Assembly: GCA_021776805.1 (NCBI GenBank)
Contig: JAJFFD010000029.1
Span: 1-56,013 of the forward strand
Reading direction: 5' to 3'
Source of the DNA: Planctomycetota bacterium
GTDB taxonomy: Bacteria > Planctomycetota > UBA1135 > UBA2386
DNA: 56,013 bases
In this document: one piece after another, positions 37,001 to 43,511 of the stretch
Numbering within the stretch: the first letter of the stretch is position 1
How the letters are laid out: each line of letters begins with the position of its first letter
The notes under the pieces: generated by a model
The model's database searches: none
The model's input: only the letters and a program-made list of their open reading frames with translations
What the model was told of the DNA's origin: nothing
Made by a program: the position numbers and the translations under genes

Positions 37001-37755
37001 GTTAGCGACGACATCCCCCGAGTCCGCAGCCAGGACTCCACCGAGGACCAAGACTCGCAGGCATCCAATGCGAAGCGATGGGTCAGGGCAACTGCGCAGC
37101 GAAGCTTTGCCCAGGGGAGCTGACATATCTCCAAGAGGTAGGGAGCTGCGCGCTCAGTGGGCCAGGCAAGCAGGCTGTCCATGGCAGATTCCTGCTCGCG
37201 GCGATTGCCCGCAGAATTAAATTCAGCGACCAACGAGTGCAGCTCTTCATCTTCCCCACTCACTCCTGCAAGGGACTCTGCATGCAAGAAAGCAGCTGTC
37301 TTCTCATCGAGCAGGTCGAGTGCGAGCAGCTCTTGCACAAAGAACAGGAAACGGTTCTGCTCCCAGGGAAGCGGCAACTCGGACAGCGGATTCCCTGCCG
37401 GCTCGATGGATTCACTCTGCGCAGCGCGGAGGAGCTCTGCAAGCGCCGCCATTCCTTCGGCACATTCCATCCAGAAGCCGGGCAGAGGAAGATTCAGCCC
37501 TGCTAAGCCGGATGCAGGAGCGCCGGACACAACATGTGCTCGGGCACGGCGGATCAAGTCTGATTCGATGTGATCAGCGAGCCGAGTGAATGTGCTGCCG
37601 CCGATGCTGCGGAGCTCTTCGTACAATGCGCTGAGTGGAACGGGCTCGGGTTCGTCGGCTGACAAGGCCGCGATCGCAGGCACGAGGAGATCCGCCGAGA
37701 GTCGCCCCACGGCAAGCTCTGCGAGCAGAATCTCCCGAAGTCGTTGTGGTTCCAA
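31066..37755 (-). CDS. Giant polytopic membrane protein (2229 residues), DUF2339-like
   Basis: A single uninterrupted frame from a TTG with GGAG five bases upstream. Residues 1-290 are soluble and helical, with a Pro/Glu-rich linker ending KPAKPSVWQ. From about residue 300 to the end nearly the whole protein is a run of hydrophobic helices, several dozen in number, separated by short charged loops. The first group (NWYIFSGLMMLIVGCSIVAYY) resembles the opening of DUF2339 proteins. No ATPase, glycosyltransferase or protease motif is visible. The extreme C terminus is basic (VQLSARLDAWRQRFGEWE). There is no recognised function; length and uniform composition argue for one intact gene. Confidence 0.82.
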   Translation of the reverse strand: MEPQRLREILLAELAVGRLSADLLVPAIAALSADEPEPVPLSALYEELRSIGGSTFTRLADHIESDLIRRARAHVVSGAPASGLAGLNLPLPGFWMECAEGMAALAELLRAAQSESIEPAGNPLSELPLPWEQNRFLFFVQELLALDLLDEKTAAFLHAESLAGVSGEDEELHSLVAEFNSAGNRREQESAMDSLLAWPTERAAPYLLEICQLPWAKLRCAVALTHRFALDACESWSSVESWLRTRGMSSLTLDAAIAAMQKGLPAVSQSVVIAAEPEPIAPAAIEPPPKPAKPSVWQTHLQPFFADNWYIFSGLMMLIVGCSIVAYYTWDEHWLWRFTLLPLMLAGFTFGLAGLGTWLEKKDEDFQATVTSLRGAAIGLLPVNFMTVALLAREEEIEGQGKIWLLLVAALMYLAVFGWGLRAWCLAVYRPMGSALAGALLLANALVITGPVAGTLPGTPIPVVLGTGFYLGFLGLAAVVVHFARQHLSLALAAEKRVPWFVGGTLVVTFLQVFAWVHASLGLLPQVHTYSIMVILAGGLVLLVERRVLELRADLSRHSGESFLGFALVLLGSMMALSQPSMRIFGFVMAGLVWLYQARGRRHEAHQWIGLILIALGLASIGMLPGVSRGAGPVLGFAIAALMHSIGIWGAARGDADLARAASGMRNSAVILTAVVAILSQWQEASEPLVTAGCLALAAGILIWRAHVEDRQSLMHAAMVVVGLILPYIGCVDLAGQSIHGNTMVFGLAIVSILWLLQNWLLPSKTTRRARSTVLWSYGALAVVGMVLRVVIERGTAGDVLWYQQAMDYSGPLLMSGVLVVASYLSRSLIPSGMAAVIVVILFPELKARFEETFANLGWGTGLGSANSSLVLVIAAFFLRRWSFLADLRPGDRFLDRFEFPLRRFDHTLFTWPLLASAIFLVCRTETWTLYKNIAAGMSTQSAVAILVTGATWTLVAAYCRKHGEARVATHLGWIWLGLGLGFLHWELSDAPRWDMPLLQLLILLTVFYSIYRSRSELRDHDFEKILTIPTLRVLAAGSILVSSFVLVFSASRTPDASLGCLAAFLAVQLFWHALRSQKIRYGATLFALTLALLLSIWSTSGWFSGVLRQSEWGSLASPVIVFLIAVQLGHILLERSEIARQGFHCLVQPFQVGSLLVTIALVGLFAMELDSPGRLDDLHRAMVLLLLVLCGRNWNSGPALLAAALLGYAWTAIPGLAEGDPRQRIEFLLTPWHLALFAAAVSSLACFGLAIQAQASKLVDGTWPVLPYCGSRSDWLLATGTTGSCLATFLILVSPEWRGDSAQLLAPYLGVLTLALSARLWKQLWPGYGAVVLFAIGNVQAVRLFLGDSLLGDPNGISEVHLICLGLVATVMPIALGCRRLADANLREAAQRATMALAGATLLLLVANYLVRHNLQDISSFRFGFSGVIAYAAALAFRQVARLQSSDKSYRAEFCESAYHFGVTIALWCAALLIPALRGPQLALFALSVPLYYFAVRAEMAWRLGQSVSSRYRTSAAGLGCVLLGLYAARAAFQVALFPDTVVQTEHYHHGSPYVMVIGLILLRMFRLGGSYWLAFYGGLALIVGSYFAVTSFPDLRPFDHIIAGAWVGIVMAHFWSLATTQRSPLRAGLQSLGGVGDEDWAQLRSSWGFSLFAATQILALLAAKDHGDDPQAVAPILLGAASIALHHGVLRRRLWYFVLAAVQVLIAVHADLFVASYLDRQDIIWVLLALWGIAIAALWFFRGAIGSQRGGGLVLGGLAVTIFAHVIYHDPSSSTALWAVALLGLTAPWIPRPGVLASLQDERLAAWLLLLVPTWLAYFGQVSVTNGRWSMAFEAWPVLLATAATLVTSVLAHLCQSRFSGRVEDFGGPAPMLIHQLLNLLRRTGTKLFLANALGTLLTVGCLQMVHYGQAFADRELGLLCLLYAALAWIAWCVAHRLQSAIVFALMELCLAAMFLAVRRQFLLTTEYWQPEYDVWASLITAVLLTGLKQAAGPQPRMVNQPIAVSLLVLPVVAMGVTLVNGLGTDVTLIVVGLHSLMFAFLGKDDRHSPYNILAVLGFVSFVLIVFATKLELSVLHAYVVPVGLGILLLLQLFRERISAGQRGRIRMVTVLAMLGSSGYYAVIDPRYPIGFNLTLLILALLAMGLGGFLRIRIYLSLGFAGLLVSLGSIVYRGLAGLERTGRMTAVGFLVLVIGAALVAGAIYYKTHRVQLSARLDAWRQRFGEWE

Positions 37756-37853
37756 CCGGCCTCCGCAGGGTTGCCCTGCTGGGAACCGAGTCTATCTCAG
37801 CGCCGCTGCATTGCCATCTCGGAAGCACCCAGGAACAGGGACTAACTGGCGAA

Positions 37854-39395
37854 CTACTTGGACCTGCGCTTGGATTCATCACCTGCTTTCCCAGGCAGGT
37901 TCTCGAGCAATACCCGCACTCGTTCCGCATCCTGCTCCTGGCCACGATCCTGCAGCCTCTGCAAGTGTGCGTGGAGAATGCCGAGCGGATTTTCGAGCGG
38001 AGTCCTCATCGCCATGAGACTGCTATCGCCTTTGGCTCGGTGCGCCCAATGAGTGACACCTGCAGAATCGACCAGTCCAACCGCATCGATCACGTTCGTG
38101 CCGGTGATCTTCGCACAGTCGATTTCCAATCTCAGCAGAGCGAGTGCTTGATTGACCTGGACCGATGAAGCGGTGAGTGAGAGTCCGTCCGCGAGAACCC
38201 TCTCCACCTTACCTGACCAGTCGATAGTTATCTGCGATCCATCGGCGGCGGTCGCCCGGATCATGCTCAGACCGGGCTGATCGTTCGTCCCCCAAAGCTC
38301 TATGCGCTCCGGATTGACCGGCGGGTCATAGCTGAGTTCGAGCCAATGCTGGCCTAGGTCATCGCCTGGAAACCAGGCATTGCCGTAGGTCCCGCGGTCA
38401 ATGGCGTCCGGGGGACCCGTAGCCTGGCTGGCCGCGTACTGCACAGCCGCCCTGTCCAATTCTCCTTTCGCAAGAAGACCGAGGACGCGGCGGTCGGTGA
38501 AGGAGATCCGGGAGCGTCCGTAATCGAAGATCACTACTAACTGACCCAGAACGGGAGCACCGATCAATCCGTCGTGTTCGGTCGATCCCAACCAGAGCTT
38601 GTCCTCCACGCCCAGTGTTCCCGTCAGGCCATCGAAGCGATGCGCACCCACTTGAAAGCTAGCCAGGGTAACCTCACGAACTGCTGCACTGCCATAGGGT
38701 CCGTAGATTAGCGCCTCACGACTGGGTCTACCTTCGGTGAGTCCGAGGCGACGGGCAGCCGGCGTGCAAAGAAGGACGCCCTGGCCACCGCCAGTGTCGA
38801 TCTCGAGCAGAACATCCTGTGACTCGACCAGCATTTTAGAGAAGGGCTTGCCGTCTAGAAGAATGCATTTTTCCCACTCGACGGGCGGGTTCGCATAGAT
38901 CTTTGGATCGTGGATCTCTACTGATGGACGCATGTGGTCGTAGATGACCACAGAGGCAGCGAAGATGTCGCCTCCGAGAGTGCCAAGGAGGTCGCTGCTC
39001 TGCTGCGGGTCGACCTCGGCAATAACGAACCGAGGCGCCTTCAAAATCAGCGGTCCAACCTGGAGACTGCTGGCCTGAGCGCTGAACGCCCGCACTGACT
39101 TGCCAACCCCAGCGGTGCTACCCAGAAACTCGAGTTTGAGTCCAAGGCGCTTCGCCGCTGACTTGGTGAGATGGCTACTGCTGGCGCCGCTGTCAAATAT
39201 GAACCAGCCAGCTAGTCCACCATCGATCTCCGCCCAAACGTCCACGTGGGCAAAGCCACCGCCACGGACACGTAGGGACGAAGAGACTCTGCTATCGAAC
39301 TCGGCTCGAGCAAGAGCCTTCGCATCAGCACTCTGCGCTGTCGATTCACGGACACAGGCAAGCATGGCTATCAGGATCACGAAGAATGGGTTCAT
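37854..39395 (-). CDS. Secreted bilobed retropepsin-like aspartic protease with discoidin-like tail
   Basis: 513 residues with a signal peptide (MNPFFVILIAMLACVRESTAQ). Two aspartic-protease active-site motifs lie in one chain: FIFDSGASSSH (Asp68) and LEIDTGGGQG (Asp200), each followed by the hydrophobic-Gly pair expected of a protease lobe (LGGDIFAASVVIYD and IGAPVLGQLVVIFDYG). Bacterial retropepsin-like proteins usually have one such motif. Residues about 330-465 (WFPGDDLGQHWLELSYDPP, RIELWGTND) resemble a discoidin/F5-8C domain that binds surfaces or sugars. The C terminus is helical and charged. Divergent from the HEAT gene. Confidence 0.8.
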   Translation of the reverse strand: MNPFFVILIAMLACVRESTAQSADAKALARAEFDSRVSSSLRVRGGGFAHVDVWAEIDGGLAGWFIFDSGASSSHLTKSAAKRLGLKLEFLGSTAGVGKSVRAFSAQASSLQVGPLILKAPRFVIAEVDPQQSSDLLGTLGGDIFAASVVIYDHMRPSVEIHDPKIYANPPVEWEKCILLDGKPFSKMLVESQDVLLEIDTGGGQGVLLCTPAARRLGLTEGRPSREALIYGPYGSAAVREVTLASFQVGAHRFDGLTGTLGVEDKLWLGSTEHDGLIGAPVLGQLVVIFDYGRSRISFTDRRVLGLLAKGELDRAAVQYAASQATGPPDAIDRGTYGNAWFPGDDLGQHWLELSYDPPVNPERIELWGTNDQPGLSMIRATAADGSQITIDWSGKVERVLADGLSLTASSVQVNQALALLRLEIDCAKITGTNVIDAVGLVDSAGVTHWAHRAKGDSSLMAMRTPLENPLGILHAHLQRLQDRGQEQDAERVRVLLENLPGKAGDESKRRSK

Positions 39396-39634
39396 TTGAC
39401 GTCTGTCGTCTTGACCAGCGCATATGCCGAGGAAAGCAGGCCATCGAAAGAGGCTCGCTCAGGTAACCGCTCTCATTCCATGCCAGGAATCCTTCCCGGA
39501 CACGGGGCCGAGCAAGAATCTGATACTGCCACAGGCCTGTTCAAGGCGAATCCTCCGCTCCGCATGGACAAGAGCTGCTACCATGGCGCCCAAGAAGGTG
39601 AGACGTTGCGCCCCGGCGTTGATCCAGGCCCTTG

Positions 39635-39653
39635 AAGCGTGCATGCCACGCTT
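39635..39653 (+). promoter_or_regulatory. Leader hairpin before the HEAT protein gene
   Basis: A perfect 7-bp stem AAGCGTG/CACGCTT with a CATGC loop lies 17 bases upstream of the ATG at 39671. It could shape mRNA stability or translation. The rest of the 275-base divergent spacer (39396-39670) shows no promoter I can defend. Confidence 0.3.
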
Positions 39654-39670
39654 GCAGTTGAGGTTGAGCC

Positions 39671-41788
39671 ATGACGAGGACTCGTATCGCTCCTTTCTTC
39701 CTGTCCCTGCCGTTGACCCTGGTCTTCTCCTGCGAAGTTGCCGGGCAATGTGGAGTTCCGGTGGATCCGGTTGCTGGACCTGCCACAGGAGTCGGCGGCA
39801 GATACCTCGGCCCCAGCGACATCACCCCTGGTAGCGCCAGGCGTCCGACCGCAGGCGGACCCGGCACCGCCGCTCCGGGAGCAGGGAATCGGCCCGCAGC
39901 CCCAAACACGGGCGGACCAATCGGAGCGACTCCTGCTGCAGCCGTCGCGGGCCCCAGCACCGGCGGGCCAGGCAGCAAACCGGGCATGCGTCCGAGACCC
40001 TCAGGACCAACCACCGGGCGTGGACTGGCAATCGGCGAGGACTTCACACGCTGGCGCTACTGGTGGGAGTTCAACAAGTACCCATTCCTCGATCTCAAGG
40101 CTGCCGTGAATGCCTCGGAATCGGTTACCGACTCGGACGAGTTCTTCATGGGGGCAGGCAAGGTCAGCAGCCTCGATAGCCTGAGCCCAACCGAGGCGAT
40201 GATCCAGACGCTCATCATGCCGCGTCTGCGCCAAACCCTGAGCAGCACTTCGCAAGCTGACATCGTTAGCGCATGCATGCTTGCACTCGCGAAGATCGGA
40301 CAAGACCACGAGGAATTCGAAATCCTCGACTTGTTTCGGGCACGTCTGCAGCATCACAATCTGCGGGTTCGCAAGTCCGCAGTGGCTGCAATGGGCATCA
40401 GTCAACTTCCAGCGGCCATCGATAATCTCAGCGACCTGGTAGCCGACAATGCCCGTGGTCGACGACTGGTCGGGCGTTCAGAAGTTGATGATCATTGTCG
40501 CAGTTTCGCGGCCTACAGCCTCGGCTTGATCGCCTACGGAAATCAGGATCTCAACGTCAAACGCCGCTGCTTGTCCGCCTTGAAGCTTGGCTTCAAGGAT
40601 CCCGGCGTATCGACCCACAATCTTCGGATCGCTTTGATCAATGGCCTGGGCTTGATTCGCCCGAACATAGAGATTCCCCAGCACTCATCGCTCCTGAGCG
40701 GGACCTTGCAGGTTCTCGAGAACTACTACCGACTCGATCTCAGCCAGACCGAACAGGTCTATCAATCTCACGTCCCAACGGCGATTAGCAAGCTACTGGA
40801 TGGCAACGAGGATCGAGGCTTGAGCGGACACTACCGAGACTTGTTCCTTGCTGAGCTGCGGGGGAAACTTGGCAAGCGACGGAATCACAACAGCCTGGTC
40901 CAATCCGCAGCGATCGCCCTCGGCTACCTGGCAAGACCCTATGCCGACAAGTCATCTCCCGACGCAGCTGTATCCCTGGCACTTCAGGAATATGCAGACA
41001 AGGGCAAAGACAGACAGGCCCGAAACTACGCGCTCATGGCAATTGGCCAGATTGGTGGTGAGCTCAATCGCGCAGCCTTGTTGAGCACACTGGAGAACGG
41101 CAACAAGAGTATGGAGAAGCCATGGGCCGCCATGGCTCTCGGTGTAGGGGCCTTCAATCGCTTCGAGTCTGCGCCACTCAGCCTTGGCGATCCCGCGGTC
41201 GGCAGAGCCTTGCACCGCTGGATCAAGAAGACCAAGAATCCGGACAGCAAGGGGGCGATGGCGATCGCCCTTGGCCTGGCTGGCTATGGAGAAGCCGCCG
41301 ATACGCTGCGCGAATTGCTGGCTTCGCACCAAAACCAAGACGAGCTAGCTGGCTACCTGTGCATCTCTCTCGCCCTCCTGAAGGATGCCGAATCAATTGA
41401 ATTGATTCGCGAGACCATGACGACGTCGGTCCGGAGACCCGAAAGACTGCGGCAATCGGCGATGGCGCTTGGCAAGCTCGGCGACAAAACCGACAGCCTT
41501 CTACTACGCGACATGTTGACTACCGGCAGCCTCAACCTGGCCAAGATGAGCGCGGTCTCCACCGCCCTGGGCTTTATCGGTGACCGTCGCTCAATCGAAC
41601 CGCTGCTCGCCCTGCTCATGGATCAATCTCTGCCAAACATGAGCCGAGCCTTTGCAGCCGTCGCCCTGGGCGGCATCGCCGACAAGGAACTCCTGCCCTG
41701 GAACAGCAAGATCTCCGAGCGCATCAATTACCGCGCTGTTGTGGAGACTGTGATCAACGGCGACTACGGGATCTTGGACATCATCTAG
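39671..41788 (+). CDS. Exported HEAT-repeat protein
   Basis: 705 residues. A signal peptide (ending FSCEVAGQ) is followed by a Gly/Pro/Ala-rich stretch (about 30-118) with repeated G-P-x-T-G-G units. A WRYWWEFNKYPFLDLK motif follows (about 127-142), which I recall before the repeats in exported planctomycete HEAT proteins. From about residue 170 to the end there are about a dozen HEAT-like helix pairs, for example VSTALGFIGDRRSIEPLLALLMD. The fold suggests a scaffold outside the cytoplasm. No catalytic motif is seen. It converges with the DUF5329-like gene. Confidence 0.85.
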   Translation: MTRTRIAPFFLSLPLTLVFSCEVAGQCGVPVDPVAGPATGVGGRYLGPSDITPGSARRPTAGGPGTAAPGAGNRPAAPNTGGPIGATPAAAVAGPSTGGPGSKPGMRPRPSGPTTGRGLAIGEDFTRWRYWWEFNKYPFLDLKAAVNASESVTDSDEFFMGAGKVSSLDSLSPTEAMIQTLIMPRLRQTLSSTSQADIVSACMLALAKIGQDHEEFEILDLFRARLQHHNLRVRKSAVAAMGISQLPAAIDNLSDLVADNARGRRLVGRSEVDDHCRSFAAYSLGLIAYGNQDLNVKRRCLSALKLGFKDPGVSTHNLRIALINGLGLIRPNIEIPQHSSLLSGTLQVLENYYRLDLSQTEQVYQSHVPTAISKLLDGNEDRGLSGHYRDLFLAELRGKLGKRRNHNSLVQSAAIALGYLARPYADKSSPDAAVSLALQEYADKGKDRQARNYALMAIGQIGGELNRAALLSTLENGNKSMEKPWAAMALGVGAFNRFESAPLSLGDPAVGRALHRWIKKTKNPDSKGAMAIALGLAGYGEAADTLRELLASHQNQDELAGYLCISLALLKDAESIELIRETMTTSVRRPERLRQSAMALGKLGDKTDSLLLRDMLTTGSLNLAKMSAVSTALGFIGDRRSIEPLLALLMDQSLPNMSRAFAAVALGGIADKELLPWNSKISERINYRAVVETVINGDYGILDII

Positions 41789-41884
41789 AAACAAGTTCGG
41801 GAAGACGCGAGCCAGCGACGCGGCCTGTGCCAGAGTCTCTTGGCGCCTCCAAACCACATCCAATTCAGAGGAAACTTACAGCGC

Positions 41885-41900
41885 TCAGCTCTGAAGCTGA
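41885..41900. terminator. Small hairpin between convergent genes
   Basis: A 6-bp stem TCAGCT/AGCTGA with a 4-base loop lies in the 134-base gap between the HEAT gene and the convergent lipoprotein gene. There is no T-run on either strand, so this is weak. Confidence 0.25.
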
Positions 41901-41922
41901 ATTGCAGGCTCGATCAAGGTGA

Positions 41923-42573
41923 CTACCTACCCCGTATCCAGCTTGAAAGCCGAATGCCCTCTCCTGGCAGAACACGCACACGATAATCCTCGGCACTGGG
42001 AAAGGGGCGCGTCGCGACGCGCTTCACGAACTCTTCCCCGCTCCGAATTTCATCTGCGACGCGGGCATAGTCTCGCCGCAATCGCGCCGCCATGGCCCTG
42101 CCGTCAGTTTCCGCTCCGAGAGCCAGGAACTTGAGCTCCGAGTCTTCAATTCGTTCGAGAATGGTCTCGATTTGTGCTCGGCAGACCATCTCCGGATCAC
42201 CGAGATAGAACTCGGCATAGTCTTGTCCGATCAGGAGATTCTCCATTCGCGAGAGGGCCAGCATCTGCTCACGCCCGGCATACTCGAAGTTGGCAGATCC
42301 GCCGACGCTCATGGCTGTCATGGGAACCAGGTCCCCGTCACCAGAACGAAGACGCACCAGGACTCGGCCAAAAGTGATGTCATCGATGCTCAATCGCAAG
42401 GACTCCCATGGGGCGGAGAGCTTCGCCGACGATCTCTGCTTGATCGTTATGGAACTCATCATGCCTTCTGTCTCGACGGTCGCTGGCGTCCCTTCCGCCA
42501 CAACGGTCGCTGGCGCCTCCGGGGCAGACTGACAGGCGGCGAGGAAGAGGCATCCAATCTGGATGGATCGCAT
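41923..42573 (-). CDS. Lipoprotein, DUF5329-like
   Basis: 216 residues. The signal ends in a lipobox (CLFLAAC, Cys14), and AAGGAG precedes the ATG. The C-terminal half, roughly residues 105-216, follows the pattern I know from DUF5329: AQIETILERIEDSELKFL, then MAARLRRDYARV and EEFVKRVATRPFPSAEDYRVR. The N-terminal half is beta-rich and unassigned. Function is unknown; it should sit in a membrane facing the periplasm. Confidence 0.72.
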   Translation of the reverse strand: MRSIQIGCLFLAACQSAPEAPATVVAEGTPATVETEGMMSSITIKQRSSAKLSAPWESLRLSIDDITFGRVLVRLRSGDGDLVPMTAMSVGGSANFEYAGREQMLALSRMENLLIGQDYAEFYLGDPEMVCRAQIETILERIEDSELKFLALGAETDGRAMAARLRRDYARVADEIRSGEEFVKRVATRPFPSAEDYRVRVLPGEGIRLSSWIRGR

Positions 42574-42825
42574 CGTGTTTCTCCTTGTGCCGAGCAGGAT
42601 AGCCAGGCACGGCCAGACTAACGGATTTCGAGGCTTCGACCTTCCCCCGCCGCCAAATCAAGAATCAGGCCGTAGCGTTGCCCATGATTGAGGACAATTT
42701 CCTGTGCCAACTCGAGTTCCATCAAGAGCACGACTCTCAGACTTTCAGTCATCGACCGGCGACTGTCCCACCAGCGCCCTCAACCAGTTCTCGCCAAATG
42801 CCCCCCCACAGGCCACGATGCCCAA

Positions 42826-43470
42826 ATGACGAGACTGGATGTCTTCTTCGCGGGTCGTGACCGTGTCTTGATTCACCAAACCAAGGAATGGGGCGAGATC
42901 CTTCTCGGCTTCGAATCCAAGAACCGCTTCGAGCTAAACGATGATTCGGGCAATCGACTGGGCCTCGCTGCTGAAGAGGCAAAGGGCCTGGGCGCATTCT
43001 TTCTACGCAACATCTTTGGGCGATGCCGCAAGGCAACGATCCATCTCTACGGCGCAGATGGCGAAGATCTAGGCCGTGGCGAGAAGCCCTTCCGCTGGTA
43101 TTTCCACCGCATGGAGATCTATGACGGCGAGACCAAGATCGGCGCCGTGCAACGCAAGTTCTCGATCCTTCACAGGATTTTCATGCTCGAGAATGCGCGC
43201 GGTGACGAGGTCCTTGAGATCCGCAGCCCCCTGTTTCGGATTTGGACCTTCAAGCTGCTCTTCCAAGACAAGGAAGTCGGATGCATCCGCAAGAAGTGGG
43301 GTGGATTGCTGCGGGAGATGTTCACTGACGCCGATATTTTTGGCGTTGAGGTCGAGCCGCAGATACCCATCGAAGTCAAGAATCTGCTCCTGGTGGCGAC
43401 CTTCCTTATCGACTTTACCTGCTTCGAGAACAACACCGGCCAAGGAGGCATTGGCTCCTTCGGCGAATGA
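42826..43470 (+). CDS. Phospholipid scramblase-related (LURP-one-like) protein
   Basis: 214 residues from the ATG at 42826; an upstream in-frame ATG at 42688 would add an unrelated polar segment and is rejected. The order of strands matches the tubby-like scramblase fold: RFELNDDSGNRLGLAAEE, ATIHLYGADGEDLGRGEKPFRWYF, EIYDGETKIGAVQRKF, IRKKWGGLLREMFTDADIFGVE and a final hydrophobic helix (LLLVATFLIDFTCFE). In animals scramblases move lipids between leaflets; the bacterial members are uncharacterised. There is no signal peptide. The 252 bases before it show no clear promoter or ribosome site. Confidence 0.82.
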   Translation: MTRLDVFFAGRDRVLIHQTKEWGEILLGFESKNRFELNDDSGNRLGLAAEEAKGLGAFFLRNIFGRCRKATIHLYGADGEDLGRGEKPFRWYFHRMEIYDGETKIGAVQRKFSILHRIFMLENARGDEVLEIRSPLFRIWTFKLLFQDKEVGCIRKKWGGLLREMFTDADIFGVEVEPQIPIEVKNLLLVATFLIDFTCFENNTGQGGIGSFGE

Positions 43471-43511
43471 TCGCGGGTTGGCTGGCCCACCCTTACACGG
43501 ATGGGCGCTCC

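Noticed and set aside
43471..43511. A hairpin between the scramblase-like and molybdenum hydroxylase genes.
   Set aside because: Only five base pairs plus a mismatch (GCCCA/TGGGC) and no T-run; too weak to call.
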